In this document: positions 8,523 through 17,006 of the stretch, one piece after another | Position numbering within the stretch: the stretch's first letter is position 1 | Layout: each line of letters opens with the position of its first letter | Assembly: GCA_041389495.1 (NCBI GenBank) | Contig: JAWKRT010000001.1 | Location: 1,240,001-1,304,000, forward strand | Length of the DNA stretch: 64,000 nucleotides | Source: Myxococcota bacterium | GTDB lineage: Bacteria > Myxococcota_A > UBA9160 > UBA4427 | Direction of reading: 5' to 3' | Notes under the pieces: generated by a model | What the model was told of the DNA's origin: nothing | Seen by the model: the letters and a program-made list of their open reading frames with translations, nothing else | The model's database searches: none | Translations under genes and position numbers: made by a program

Positions 8523-9632
8523 GTGAAGTTCGCCCTGTTCGCCGAGATCCCGGTGCCCCGTCCGTGGACGCCGGGCAAGGAGGCCGCCGCGCTGCGCAAC
8601 ACGGTCGAGCAGGCCGTGTTCGCCGAGCAGATGGGCTTCCACTCGTTCTGGACCGTCGAGCACCACTTCCTCGACGAGTTCTCGCACTGCAGCAACCCGG
8701 AGGTGCTGTACGGCGCGGTCGCCACGCGCACGTCGACGCTGCGCATCGGCTACGGCGTGCGCCTCACGCCGAAGCCGTACAACCACCCGATCCGCACGGC
8801 CGAGAGCGTCGCGACGCTCGACTGCCTGTCGGACGGGCGCGTCGAGTGGGGCACCGGGCGCTCGGCGACGCGGCTCGAGCTCGAGGGCTTCGGCATCAAC
8901 CCCCACGAGACGCGCGAGATGCTCTCGGAGGCGATCGACCACGTCGTCGGCTGCTGGACGAACGACGAGTACGAGTTCCACGGGAAGTACTGGGACATGC
9001 CGCGTCGCCGCGTGCTGCCGAAGCCCGTGCAGAGCCCGCACCCGCCGATCTGGACGGCGACGACGAGCGAGGACGGTCACTACGAGGTCGGCAGGATGGG
9101 CGTCGGCCTGCTCTCGTTCGCGGTCGGCGTGCCGCCCGAGGACATGATCCCGCGCATCGCGGCCTATCGACGCGGCCAGGCCGACTGCGAGAAGCCGAAG
9201 GGCCTCTTCCGCAACGACCAGGTCGTCACGTTCACGATGGCGCACTGCGCGGCGACGAACGCGAAGGCGTTCGCCGAGGCCGAGACCTCGATGGTCTGGT
9301 ACCCGAAGAAGGGGCCGGAGCTGATCGGCGCCACGGCCGACTACGCGCGCACGTTCCAGAAGGATCTCGGCACCTATCACTACACGGGCGACATGAAGCG
9401 GATGCAGGACGAGCGCGTGACCGACGCGCTCACGTTCGACTACATCCGCGACGCCGGCGCCGCGATGGTGGGCGACCCCGACCGCTGCATCGAGATCGCG
9501 AAGCGCTACGAGGCCGCCGGCTGCGACCTCCTGTTCTGCCTCGCGAACCCGTACGACATGACGCACGAGCAGGTGATGTCGTCGCTCGAGCTGCTCGGGA
9601 AGCACGTCATCCCGGAGCTCGACAAGGGCTGA
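8523..9632 (+). CDS. LLM-class flavin-dependent oxidoreductase
   Basis: A 369-residue luciferase-like monooxygenase (TIM barrel using FMNH2 or F420H2). Typical elements are WTVEHHFLDEFS near residue 42, LRIGYGVRLTPKPYNHPIRTAE near residues 73-94, GRVEWGTGRSATRLELEGFG, HPPIWTATTSEDG and the C-terminal TIM-barrel strand GDPDRCIEIAKRYEAAGCDL. The GTG is preceded by GAAGGAG. Members oxidise alkanes, sulfonates, aromatics or cofactor F420-linked substrates, and the subfamily here is not resolvable by eye. With the F420-type nitroreductase at 5752 it hints that the cell may use F420, but no F420 biosynthesis gene is in the window. Confidence 0.9.
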   Translation: MKFALFAEIPVPRPWTPGKEAAALRNTVEQAVFAEQMGFHSFWTVEHHFLDEFSHCSNPEVLYGAVATRTSTLRIGYGVRLTPKPYNHPIRTAESVATLDCLSDGRVEWGTGRSATRLELEGFGINPHETREMLSEAIDHVVGCWTNDEYEFHGKYWDMPRRRVLPKPVQSPHPPIWTATTSEDGHYEVGRMGVGLLSFAVGVPPEDMIPRIAAYRRGQADCEKPKGLFRNDQVVTFTMAHCAATNAKAFAEAETSMVWYPKKGPELIGATADYARTFQKDLGTYHYTGDMKRMQDERVTDALTFDYIRDAGAAMVGDPDRCIEIAKRYEAAGCDLLFCLANPYDMTHEQVMSSLELLGKHVIPELDKG

Positions 9633-9635
9633 GAC

Positions 9636-10577
9636 GTGCGCGCCCTCGCGGTCGTCCTCGCGCTGTCCGCACTCGCGGCGGCGGCGCCGGCGCGCGCGGT
9701 CGTCGCCGCGGGCGGCGACGGCACGGGCCACGCGACGCCGCCCGCGAACGATCCGGGCTTCGCGCACGTCGCCGCGCTCGGCGACCTCACCGGCGTGTAC
9801 CTCGGCGGCGGCTGGATCCTCACCGCCGACCACGTCCCGCCCGACCGCGACGCCGTGATCCTCGGCGTGACGTACGCGGCCGTTCCCGGCTCGCGCATCG
9901 TCCTCGAGACGGCGCCCGGCGTTCCCGCCGACCTCGCGCTCTACCGCATCGAAGGCGACCCGGGCCTCCCGTGGCTCGAGATCGCGTCGTCGCCGCCCGT
10001 CGTCGGCGAGCCCGTCGTCATGGTGGGGCAGGGCTGGACCCGGCTCGCGTCGCCGGCGTACTGGGATGCCGCGTGGCAGCCCACGACGCCGGCGATGGCG
10101 GCGCACGCGGGCTTCGAGCGCGGCGTCGGGCGCGCGCTGCGCTGGGGCACGAACGAGGTCGTCGTCGTCGATGACGAGGTCGTCCTCGGCGGGCGCACGA
10201 CGACGAGCTTCGCGACGACCTTCGACGAGGGCGTCTCGGCCGACGAAGCACAGGCCGTGCAGGGGGACTCCGGCGGCGCGGTGTTCGCGCAGCGCGCGGG
10301 CGACGGCGTCTGGGAGCTCGCCGGAGCGATGTTCACGGTCGGGCTCTGGATCGGGCAGCCGGCCGACACGGTGGTCTTCGGAACCGCGACCTACGCGGTG
10401 CAGCTCGCCGACTACCGGGAGGCGATCGAGGCGGTCACGCGGCCCGCCGTTCCCGCTGCGCCCGCGCCGTGGCGCGTTCTCGCCGGCGTCTCGCTCCTCG
10501 CGCTCGCCGCGCGCGCCGCGAGCGCGCGCACGCTCAGCGCGCGGGCGCGGCGTCGCACGGATCGAGCCGCAACGTGA
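9636..10577 (+). CDS. Secreted trypsin-like serine protease with C-terminal anchor
   Basis: A 313-residue secreted protein three bases downstream of the LLM gene. A signal peptide (residues 1-22) is followed by a chymotrypsin-fold domain. The catalytic His is in GGGWILTADHV, Asp in ADLALYRI and Ser in QGDSGGAVF. The His motif is TADH rather than the usual TAAH. After residue 265 come a proline-rich spacer, a hydrophobic helix (WRVLAGVSLLALAARAA) and an arginine-rich tail. This is the layout of PEP-CTERM or related C-terminal sorting signals, though it lacks a canonical PEP. The 3-prime end overlaps the convergent membrane-protein gene by 44 bases. Substrate unknown. Confidence 0.8.
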   Translation: MRALAVVLALSALAAAAPARAVVAAGGDGTGHATPPANDPGFAHVAALGDLTGVYLGGGWILTADHVPPDRDAVILGVTYAAVPGSRIVLETAPGVPADLALYRIEGDPGLPWLEIASSPPVVGEPVVMVGQGWTRLASPAYWDAAWQPTTPAMAAHAGFERGVGRALRWGTNEVVVVDDEVVLGGRTTTSFATTFDEGVSADEAQAVQGDSGGAVFAQRAGDGVWELAGAMFTVGLWIGQPADTVVFGTATYAVQLADYREAIEAVTRPAVPAAPAPWRVLAGVSLLALAARAASARTLSARARRRTDRAAT

Positions 10578-11133
10578 TCGTGTCGGGACCCGGTCCGTCG
10601 CCGAACATGCCGATCCACCCGCCGAGGCGCTGCACGGCGTACTTCTCCTGGCGGAGGTCGAACGTGCGGCGGTTCGCGACGGCGTCGTCGACGATGCGCG
10701 GAACGACGCAGCGCGTGACGCCGGCGCGCAGCAGCTCGAGGCGCGCGCCGTCGAGACCGTGCGCGCGCGCCTTCTCGCGCGACATCGACACCCATTCCGT
10801 TCCGTCGTGGTCGACGATCCACAGCCGCAGCTCGGCGTCGGGCGCGTGCAGCACGACGACCTCCTCGAGCTCGGCGAGCGCGCCGTAGAGCGCGAGGAAG
10901 AGGACGACGGGCGAGGCGGCCATCGCCGCGACGCGCGCCGCGCGCGGGATGCGCGGCGCGAGCAGCACGGCGGCGAGCCCGAAGCCGAGCAGCCCGCCGA
11001 CGAGTCCGCGACCGGGGATGCCGTACGGGCCCGCGTGGCGGAGCGGGACGAGGAAGGCGGCGACGCCCGCGACGAGCATCGCGAGGCCGAGTACGAAGGC
11101 CGCTCCGGGGCGGCGGGTGGCGTCGTTCGTCAC
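10534..11133 (-). CDS. Membrane protein with DUF385-like C-terminal domain
   Basis: A 199-residue protein with a short membrane part (hydrophobic segments about residues 12-29, 43-60 and 66-85). A soluble C-terminal domain spans roughly residues 95-190. The soluble part (LRLWIVDHDGTEWVSMSREKA, then VELLR-like and the terminal YAVQRLGGWIG) resembles the split-barrel core of deazaflavin-dependent nitroreductase relatives, in the order strand, charged turn, strand, helix. The resemblance is weak and made by eye. It is convergent with, and overlaps by 44 bases, the protease gene, and lies next to tRNA-Phe. Function unknown; a membrane-tethered flavin or F420 binder is one possibility. Confidence 0.55.
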   Translation of the reverse strand: MTNDATRRPGAAFVLGLAMLVAGVAAFLVPLRHAGPYGIPGRGLVGGLLGFGLAAVLLAPRIPRAARVAAMAASPVVLFLALYGALAELEEVVVLHAPDAELRLWIVDHDGTEWVSMSREKARAHGLDGARLELLRAGVTRCVVPRIVDDAVANRRTFDLRQEKYAVQRLGGWIGMFGDGPGPDTITLRLDPCDAAPAR

Positions 11134-11176
11134 GCGGGCGCCTCCCGGGCGGGGGCGGACATCGGCGGTGCGGAAG

Positions 11177-11252
11177 TGGTGGCCCAGGCCAGAGTCGAAC
11201 TGGCGACACCCGCATTTTCAGTGCGGTGCTCTACCAACTGAGCTACCGGGCC
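11177..11252 (-). tRNA. tRNA-Phe (GAA), CCA encoded
   Basis: The minus strand folds as a full cloverleaf of 76 bases. The acceptor stem is GGCCCGG with CTGGGCC (one G-U pair). The D arm is in GCTCAGTTGGTAGAGC. The anticodon stem is CCGCA with TGCGG around the loop CTGAAAA (anticodon GAA). The T arm has TTCGACTC and the 3-prime ACCA is genome-encoded. No integrase or repeat of its 3-prime end is seen nearby, so it does not look like an occupied integration site. Confidence 0.97.
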
Positions 11253-11307
11253 ACGGGGCGCGCACTCTAGCCCGTCGACCCAGGGGTGGCTAGGCGGCCT
11301 CGCCGCG

Positions 11308-12222
11308 TCAGTGCGCGGGAGCGGCCGCCGCGTGCGTGTCCGCGGTCGGCGTCGCGACGTGCACGCCCGCGATGCGGATCGCCTCGAGCGGCCGGTCGCG
11401 CGGCCCCCAGCGCCCGTGCAGGTCCGTGGGCGCTTCGGCGATCGCGTCGACGACGTCCATCCCGCGCACCACGCGCCCGAACACGGCGTACTTGCCGTCG
11501 AGCGCCTGGCGATCGCGCTGCACGATGAAGAACTGGCTGCCGCCGCTGTCGGGCCGACCGGTGTTCGCCATCGACACCACGCCGCGCACGTGCGGCGCGT
11601 CGCCGAACTCGTCCTCGATCGTGTATCCGGGACCGCCCATGCCGTCGTCGTCGGGCAGGTCGTCGCGCGTGTTCGGGTCGCCCGTCTGCACCATGAAGCC
11701 CGCGATCACGCGGTGGAAGGCGACGCCGTCGTAGAACCCGCGGCCCGCGAGCTCGAGGAAGTTCGCGACGGTCTTCGGCGCGAGCTCGGGGAAGAGCTCG
11801 ATCTCGATCTCGCCGCGGCCGGCGACGGCGAGCGTCGCGTGCGGATGCGGACCGGGCGGCCACTCCCACGTGCTCGCGTCGACCGGCTCGCGCGCGGCCG
11901 GCGCGGGCTCGGCGCCCGTGCCGCGGAGGTTGGCGAAGACGCGGTTCGCGCCCTTGTCGGGATTCGCGTCGACGCCGCAGCCCGTGCCGAGCGCGAGCAG
12001 ACCGAGCAGTGCGAGGCCTCCCGCGACCGCTCCGAGCCATTCCTGCGCGCGCGCGAAGGTGTCGGCGGCGGAGGCGCGGTCGATCGCGTCGGCGAGCGCG
12101 GCGCGCGCGCTCGCCGAGGCGTGCGCGAAGTGGCGGACGCCCGGCGAGGCCCAGCGCTCGAACGCGCGCTCGAGCGCCCGTCGGAGGCGCTCGCCGGGAA
12201 GGCTGGCTTCGAGCTCGTCCAT
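11308..12222 (-). CDS. Membrane-anchored cyclophilin-type peptidyl-prolyl isomerase
   Basis: A 304-residue protein. An amphipathic N-terminal region of about 60 residues precedes one membrane segment (EWLGAVAGGLALLGLLALGTGC, residues about 61-82), which places the catalytic domain in the periplasm. The cyclophilin domain (about residues 125-290) has the core motifs FHRVIAGFMVQTGDP, FGDAPHVRGVVSMANTG and SGGSQFFIV, including the catalytic Arg of FHR. It speeds cis-trans isomerisation of proline bonds. The ATG at 12222 has an excellent AAGGAGG ribosome site. The gene is divergent from ggt. The N-terminal region resembles none of the usual cyclophilin leaders, so it may have its own role in localisation. 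Confidence 0.92.
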   Translation of the reverse strand: MDELEASLPGERLRRALERAFERWASPGVRHFAHASASARAALADAIDRASAADTFARAQEWLGAVAGGLALLGLLALGTGCGVDANPDKGANRVFANLRGTGAEPAPAAREPVDASTWEWPPGPHPHATLAVAGRGEIEIELFPELAPKTVANFLELAGRGFYDGVAFHRVIAGFMVQTGDPNTRDDLPDDDGMGGPGYTIEDEFGDAPHVRGVVSMANTGRPDSGGSQFFIVQRDRQALDGKYAVFGRVVRGMDVVDAIAEAPTDLHGRWGPRDRPLEAIRIAGVHVATPTADTHAAAAPAH

Positions 12223-12428
12223 CGCTCCCTCCTTCGCGTCGTCGCGCGGGCCCGGGAAGCCGTGGCTGCGGGCCGGCCGTCGGCGCCATCGGCACGCGAG
12301 GTCGATCGGTTGAACGCGCGGGCGGCCGATCTGCGAGCGGCGACGGGGCCGAAGCCCCGCTTCTGCCGGTGGTCGGGCGCCCGCTCGGCGGTCGATCGCG
12401 CGACCGCGCGCCCGTAGACTCCGCCGCC

Positions 12429-14300
12429 ATGCCCCGCACCCGAGCCGCGTCGTCCTGCTCCGTTCCGCTTCCCACCTCCCGCCGCGCCACCGTGCTGCGC
12501 GGCGCCTCCGGCCGAGAGGGGCGGCGACGCCGCCCGGCCGCGCTCGTCCTCGCCGTCCTGCTCGCGTCCGGCGCGCCCGGTGTGCGCGCGGCGACGCCGA
12601 GCCCGGCGCGCGGCGAGGCGGGGATGGTCGTGACCTCGCAGGTGGACGCGACGCGCGCCGGGCACGCGATGCTCGAGGCGGGCGGGAACGCGATCGACGC
12701 GGCCGTGGCATCGGCGTTCGCGCTGTCGGTGACGCAGCCGTTCTCGAGCGGGCTCGGCGGTGGCTGCTTCGCGCTCGTCCGCATCGCCGCCGACGGCGCT
12801 ACCCCCGCGCGCATCGTCGCGATCGACGCGCGCGAGACGGCGCCCGCCGCCGCGACGCGCGACATGTACGTGCAGCCGGGCGTCGACGCGCGCGCATCCG
12901 TCGCGGGTGCGCTCGCGGTGGCGACACCCGGGCTCGTGGCGGGCCTCGTGCACCTGCAGGAGGCCTACGGCGCGCTGCCGCTCGCGACCGTGATGGCCCC
13001 GGCGATCGCGCTCGCGCGCGACGGGTTCGCGATCGGGCCCTACCACGCGGCCATGATCGAGGCGATGCGCGCGCGCATGCCCGCCGACGACCCGCGCTTC
13101 GCGGAGACGGCGCGCATCCAGTTCCCGCCGCCGGGCGAGGCGGCCGCGCCCGGCTGGCGGCTCGCGCAGCCCGAGCTCGCGGCGACGCTCGAGCTCGTCG
13201 CGCGGGGCGGTGCGCGCGCGTTCTACGACGGCGCGCCCGCGCGCGCGATCGCCGCGACGATGCGCGCGCACGGCGGGCTCGTCACGGAGGAGGACCTGGC
13301 GCGCTATGCGGTCGTCGAGCGCGAGCCGACGCGCGGCCACTACCGCGGCCTCGAGGTGGCGAGCTTCCCGCCGCCGTCGTCGGGCGGCGTCGTGCTGCAG
13401 GAGATCCTGAACGTCCTCGAGGGCTTCGATCTCGCTGCGCGGCCCGCGCACGGCAGCGCGTCGATCCACGTGATCGCCGAGGCGATGAAGCTCGCGTTCG
13501 CGGACCGCGCCGTCTTCCTCGGCGACCCGGACTTCGTCGACGTGCCGGTCGAGCGTCTCCTCTCGCCCGCGCACGCCGACGCGCAGCGCGCGCGCATCCT
13601 GCCGCCGCGCTGGCGCCGCGCGCCCTGGACGTGGCTGCGCGACGAGAGCGCGATCCGCGTCGAGGCGCCGGGGCTCCCGCAGGACGACGCGGGCACGACG
13701 CACCTCTCGACGACGGACGCGCGCGGCAACGCCGTCGCGCTGACGAAGACGATCAACACGCCGTACGGCTCGGGCGTCACCGTCCCCGGCACCGGCATCG
13801 TGCTCAACAACGAGATGGACGACTTCGCGAAGGCGCCCGACGCCCCGAACGCCTACGGGCTCATCGACGTGCGCGGCGCGAACGCGATCGCGCCCGGCAA
13901 GCGTCCGCTGTCGAGCATGACGCCGACCCTCCTGCTGCGCGACGGGAAGCCCTTCATGGTGACGGGGAGCCCGGGCGGCCCGCGCATCATCTCGACGACG
14001 CTGCTCACGATCCTCGACGTCGTCGACTACGGCATGGACGTGCAGGCCGCCGTGTCGGCGCCGCGCTTCCACCACCAGTGGGTTCCCGACACGCTCTACG
14101 TCGAGCCCGAGACGCCGCAGGACGTGGTCGAGGGGCTCGAGGCGCGCGGCCACGACGTCGAGCGGTCCGCGTCGACGTGGTCGGCGGCCGAGGCGATCGT
14201 GATCGACCCGCGCACCGGCATCCACTTCGGCGGGAGCGACCCGCGCCGCGACGGGCTCGCGCTCGGGTACTCGCCGCAGGCGTCGGCGGCGGCTCGTTAG
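12429..14300 (+). CDS. ggt: Gamma-glutamyltransferase
   Basis: A 623-residue precursor of the self-processing Ntn-hydrolase that transfers or hydrolyses the gamma-glutamyl group of glutathione in the periplasm. There is an unusually long basic N-region, then a signal peptide ending near GVRAATP. Family motifs are MVVTSQVDATRAGHAMLEAGG, FSSGLGGGCF, the autocleavage and nucleophile site GTTHLSTTD (Thr423 expected to be the new N-terminus of the small subunit), PLSSMTPTLLL and TGSPGGPRII. The length matches the family. The start at 12429 is the only ATG that includes a full signal. A strong hairpin follows the stop and is shared with the convergent peptidase gene. Confidence 0.93.
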   Translation: MPRTRAASSCSVPLPTSRRATVLRGASGREGRRRRPAALVLAVLLASGAPGVRAATPSPARGEAGMVVTSQVDATRAGHAMLEAGGNAIDAAVASAFALSVTQPFSSGLGGGCFALVRIAADGATPARIVAIDARETAPAAATRDMYVQPGVDARASVAGALAVATPGLVAGLVHLQEAYGALPLATVMAPAIALARDGFAIGPYHAAMIEAMRARMPADDPRFAETARIQFPPPGEAAAPGWRLAQPELAATLELVARGGARAFYDGAPARAIAATMRAHGGLVTEEDLARYAVVEREPTRGHYRGLEVASFPPPSSGGVVLQEILNVLEGFDLAARPAHGSASIHVIAEAMKLAFADRAVFLGDPDFVDVPVERLLSPAHADAQRARILPPRWRRAPWTWLRDESAIRVEAPGLPQDDAGTTHLSTTDARGNAVALTKTINTPYGSGVTVPGTGIVLNNEMDDFAKAPDAPNAYGLIDVRGANAIAPGKRPLSSMTPTLLLRDGKPFMVTGSPGGPRIISTTLLTILDVVDYGMDVQAAVSAPRFHHQWVPDTLYVEPETPQDVVEGLEARGHDVERSASTWSAAEAIVIDPRTGIHFGGSDPRRDGLALGYSPQASAAAR

Positions 14301-14307
14301 GCGAGCA

Positions 14308-14329
14308 CCGGCGGCGGAGACGCCGCCGG
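14308..14329. terminator. Bidirectional hairpin between ggt and the M16 gene
   Basis: CCGGCGGCG, loop GAGA, CGCCGCCGG: a perfect 9-bp stem with a stable GNRA loop, lying in the 31-base gap between two convergent stops. No U-run follows on either side, as is common in GC-rich genomes. It probably ends or stabilises both transcripts. Confidence 0.6.
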
Positions 14330-14331
14330 CC

Positions 14332-16926
14332 TCAGGCGACGTCCGGCGCCGCGGGTGCGTCGGGGTGGACGAGCGCCTCGACGCGCGCGTTCCAGTCGAG
14401 GATGCGGCGCGCGACGCGCTGCACGTCGGCGCTCGACAGCGCCGCGACGTGCTCGGGGTAGGCGAGCGCGGCGAGCGGGCCGAGGCCGTAGCGCGCGTCG
14501 AGTGCGAGGTGCGCGGCGCGCGCGGCGCTGCGCTGGCGGTCGATCGCGTGGTTGCCCGTGAGGAACCGCTTCGCGCGCGCGAGCTCGTCCTCGCCGACGG
14601 GCTCGTCGACGAGGCGCGCGAGCTCGCGCTCGAGCCCGGCCCGCGCCTGCGCGAGCTTCGCGGGCGCGGTCGCGATGTAGACCGAGAAGAAGCCCGGCGC
14701 GAGCCCTTCGACGTTCGTCGCGCTCACGCTGTAGGCGAGGCTCTGCCGGTCGCGCAGCTCGAGGAAGAGCCGGCCGCTCTGGCCGGTGAGCACCTGCGCG
14801 AGCAGCTCGAGCGCGAAGCGGTCGGCGTCGTCGATCGCGACGCCGCGGAACCCGAGCACGTAGTGCGCCTGCTCGCGGTCGGCGCGCTCCTCGGCGAAGA
14901 GCGGGGCGTTCGGCGCGGGGTCGGCCGCGGGCCAGCGCTCGGCGAAACCGTCGCCTTCGAGGGCGTCGAGGCGCGACGCGATCGCGCGCGCGACGGCGTC
15001 GGGGTCGACGTCGCCCGCGACGCCGAAGGCGAGGTTGCCGCGCCGGACGAGTCGCTCGTGGTGGGCGATCGCGTCGTCGACGTCGAACGCGGCCACGCTC
15101 TCGCGCTCGCCGCCGAGCGGCATGCGATACGGGTGGTGCGCGTAGAGCGTGCGCTGGAAGAGCAGGAACGCGCGCTGCGCGATCCGGTCCGCGCGCCGGT
15201 CGATGGCCGCGAGCACCTCGCGTCGCTCGCGCTCGAGCTCGGCCTCGTCGAACGCGGGCTCGAGCAGCGCTTCGGCGAACAGGTCGAGCGTCGGCGCGAG
15301 CTGGTCGCTCGTGCACTCGAACGTCATGCCGAGCGAGCTGCGCCCACTGAAGCCGTCGACCTCGGCGGCGAGGTTCTCGACGGCGCGCGCGAAGTCCGCC
15401 GCCGAGCGGCCCTCCGTCCCGCGCATCCAGAGCGCCGTCAGGAAGCTCGTGAGGCCCGACGTCTCCGGCGTCTCGGCGAGCAGCCCGCCGAGGAAGGCGG
15501 CCCGGCCGGCGACGACGGGCGCGTCGTGCGACGGCAGCACGTGGAGCTCGGCGCCTCCGCCGAGGTCGTACGTGACGACGTCGCGCCCCGGCGTGCGGCG
15601 CGGGAGCGCGGCGCGCCGGCGCGTCGCGCGCGCGAGCCCGCGCGCGACGGCGTCGGCGGCGCGCGCGTCGTCGAGCGCGTCGACGTCGGCGCGGGCGAGC
15701 AGCGCCGTCGTGCACAGGTGCTCGGGCGCGAGCCAGGTGCGCGCCGCGCGCAGCAGGTCGTCGGGCGTGGCGCTCCGGACGAGCTCGAAGTAGCGCTGCT
15801 CGCGCCGGTGGTCGCGCGCGAGCACGTGGAAGTGGCCGAGCTTGCTCGCCATCCCCGACACGCTCTCGCGCTCGAAGCTCTCGGTGGCGAGGAAGTTCGC
15901 GCGCGCGCGCTCGAGCTCGGCGAGGCTCACCGGCTCGACGCGCACCCGCTCGACCTCCTCGACCACGGCCTCGATCGCCTCCGCGGCGCGCTCGCTCTCG
16001 CACTTCACGTCGACCGTGAACAGGCCCGGGTCGAGCGGCGTGTAGCAGGACGTGTCGATGCGATCGACGATGCCGCGCGTCTCCTTCACGCGGCGCACGA
16101 GGCGGCTCGACTCCGCCTCTCCGAGCACGAACGACAGCAGGTCGAGGTGCGTGGCGTCGTCGTCCGCGAACGATGGTGCGCGCCACGAGAGGTCGAGGCG
16201 CGCGCGCTCGAAGTCGCGCACCGCGACGCGCGTGCGGAGGCCCTGCTGCGCGGGCTCGGATGCGCGCGCGCGCCGCGCGCCCGCCGGCTCCGCGCCCGCG
16301 AAGGCGGCCTCGATGCGCGCGGCGAGGTCGCGCGCGTCGAAGTCGCCGGCCGCGACGACGACCAGGTTGTCGGGCGCGTACCAGCGCCGGAAGAAGCGCT
16401 CGACCTTCGCGCGGTCGAAGCTCGCGACGTTCTCCGCGCTTCCGAGGATGGGCCGCCCATAGGCGTGCGCGCGGTAGGCGTTCGCGAAGGCGAGGTCGGA
16501 GAGCACGTGGTCGGGCGCGTCCTCGGAGCGGCGGATCTCCTCGAGCACGACCTCGACCTCGCGCTTCACCTCCGCGGGATCGAACGTCGAGTGGCGGACG
16601 GCGTCGACGAGCACGTCGACGCCGACGTCGAGTGCGTCGCTCGGGAGCGTCGCGTAGTACACCGTGACGTCGAACGTCGTGTACGCGTTGACGCGCCCGC
16701 CGGCCCCCTCGATCTCTCCGGCGACGTCGCCGACGCCGCGGCGCTCCGTGCCCTTGAAGAGCATGTGCTCGTGGAAGTGCGCGAGCCCTTCCTCGCCCGG
16801 ACCCTCGTCGGCACTCCCGACCTTCGCCCAGATCTGGAGGCTCGCGACGGGGGCGGCGTGCGCCTCGCGCAGGAGGATCTCGAGGCCGTTCGGCAGGACC
16901 TGGTAGTGGAGGGGCGGGGTCGACAA
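14332..16926 (-). CDS. M16 family zinc peptidase (pitrilysin type, two-half)
   Basis: An 864-residue protein with two M16 halves. The N-terminal half has the inverted zinc motif HFHEH (HxxEH) near residue 50, in the context EEGLAHFHEHMLFKGT. The downstream Glu ligand is expected in the YATLPSDALDVGVDVL to EVKREVEVVLEEI region. The C-terminal half (about residues 430-850) has the fold (ENLAAEVDGFSGRSSLGMT, ILD-type end) but no HxxEH, as in other single-chain members where it closes the chamber. It cleaves peptides or small proteins. No signal peptide is apparent, which suggests a cytoplasmic location. The start is a TTG at 16926; no clear ribosome site is seen. Divergent from hemW. Confidence 0.9.
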   Translation of the reverse strand: MSTPPLHYQVLPNGLEILLREAHAAPVASLQIWAKVGSADEGPGEEGLAHFHEHMLFKGTERRGVGDVAGEIEGAGGRVNAYTTFDVTVYYATLPSDALDVGVDVLVDAVRHSTFDPAEVKREVEVVLEEIRRSEDAPDHVLSDLAFANAYRAHAYGRPILGSAENVASFDRAKVERFFRRWYAPDNLVVVAAGDFDARDLAARIEAAFAGAEPAGARRARASEPAQQGLRTRVAVRDFERARLDLSWRAPSFADDDATHLDLLSFVLGEAESSRLVRRVKETRGIVDRIDTSCYTPLDPGLFTVDVKCESERAAEAIEAVVEEVERVRVEPVSLAELERARANFLATESFERESVSGMASKLGHFHVLARDHRREQRYFELVRSATPDDLLRAARTWLAPEHLCTTALLARADVDALDDARAADAVARGLARATRRRAALPRRTPGRDVVTYDLGGGAELHVLPSHDAPVVAGRAAFLGGLLAETPETSGLTSFLTALWMRGTEGRSAADFARAVENLAAEVDGFSGRSSLGMTFECTSDQLAPTLDLFAEALLEPAFDEAELERERREVLAAIDRRADRIAQRAFLLFQRTLYAHHPYRMPLGGERESVAAFDVDDAIAHHERLVRRGNLAFGVAGDVDPDAVARAIASRLDALEGDGFAERWPAADPAPNAPLFAEERADREQAHYVLGFRGVAIDDADRFALELLAQVLTGQSGRLFLELRDRQSLAYSVSATNVEGLAPGFFSVYIATAPAKLAQARAGLERELARLVDEPVGEDELARAKRFLTGNHAIDRQRSAARAAHLALDARYGLGPLAALAYPEHVAALSSADVQRVARRILDWNARVEALVHPDAPAAPDVA

Positions 16927-17006
16927 GGGCGCCGGAGAGTACCGGAGCGCCGCGCGGGGTGCTCCGCGGCCGTGCCCGCCGCGCGCGGCTCTGGCACCGT
17001 TCCCGC

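Noticed and set aside
11177..11307. tRNA-Phe as an integration site
   Set aside because: No integrase, no repeated 3-prime tRNA fragment and no change in base composition on either side.
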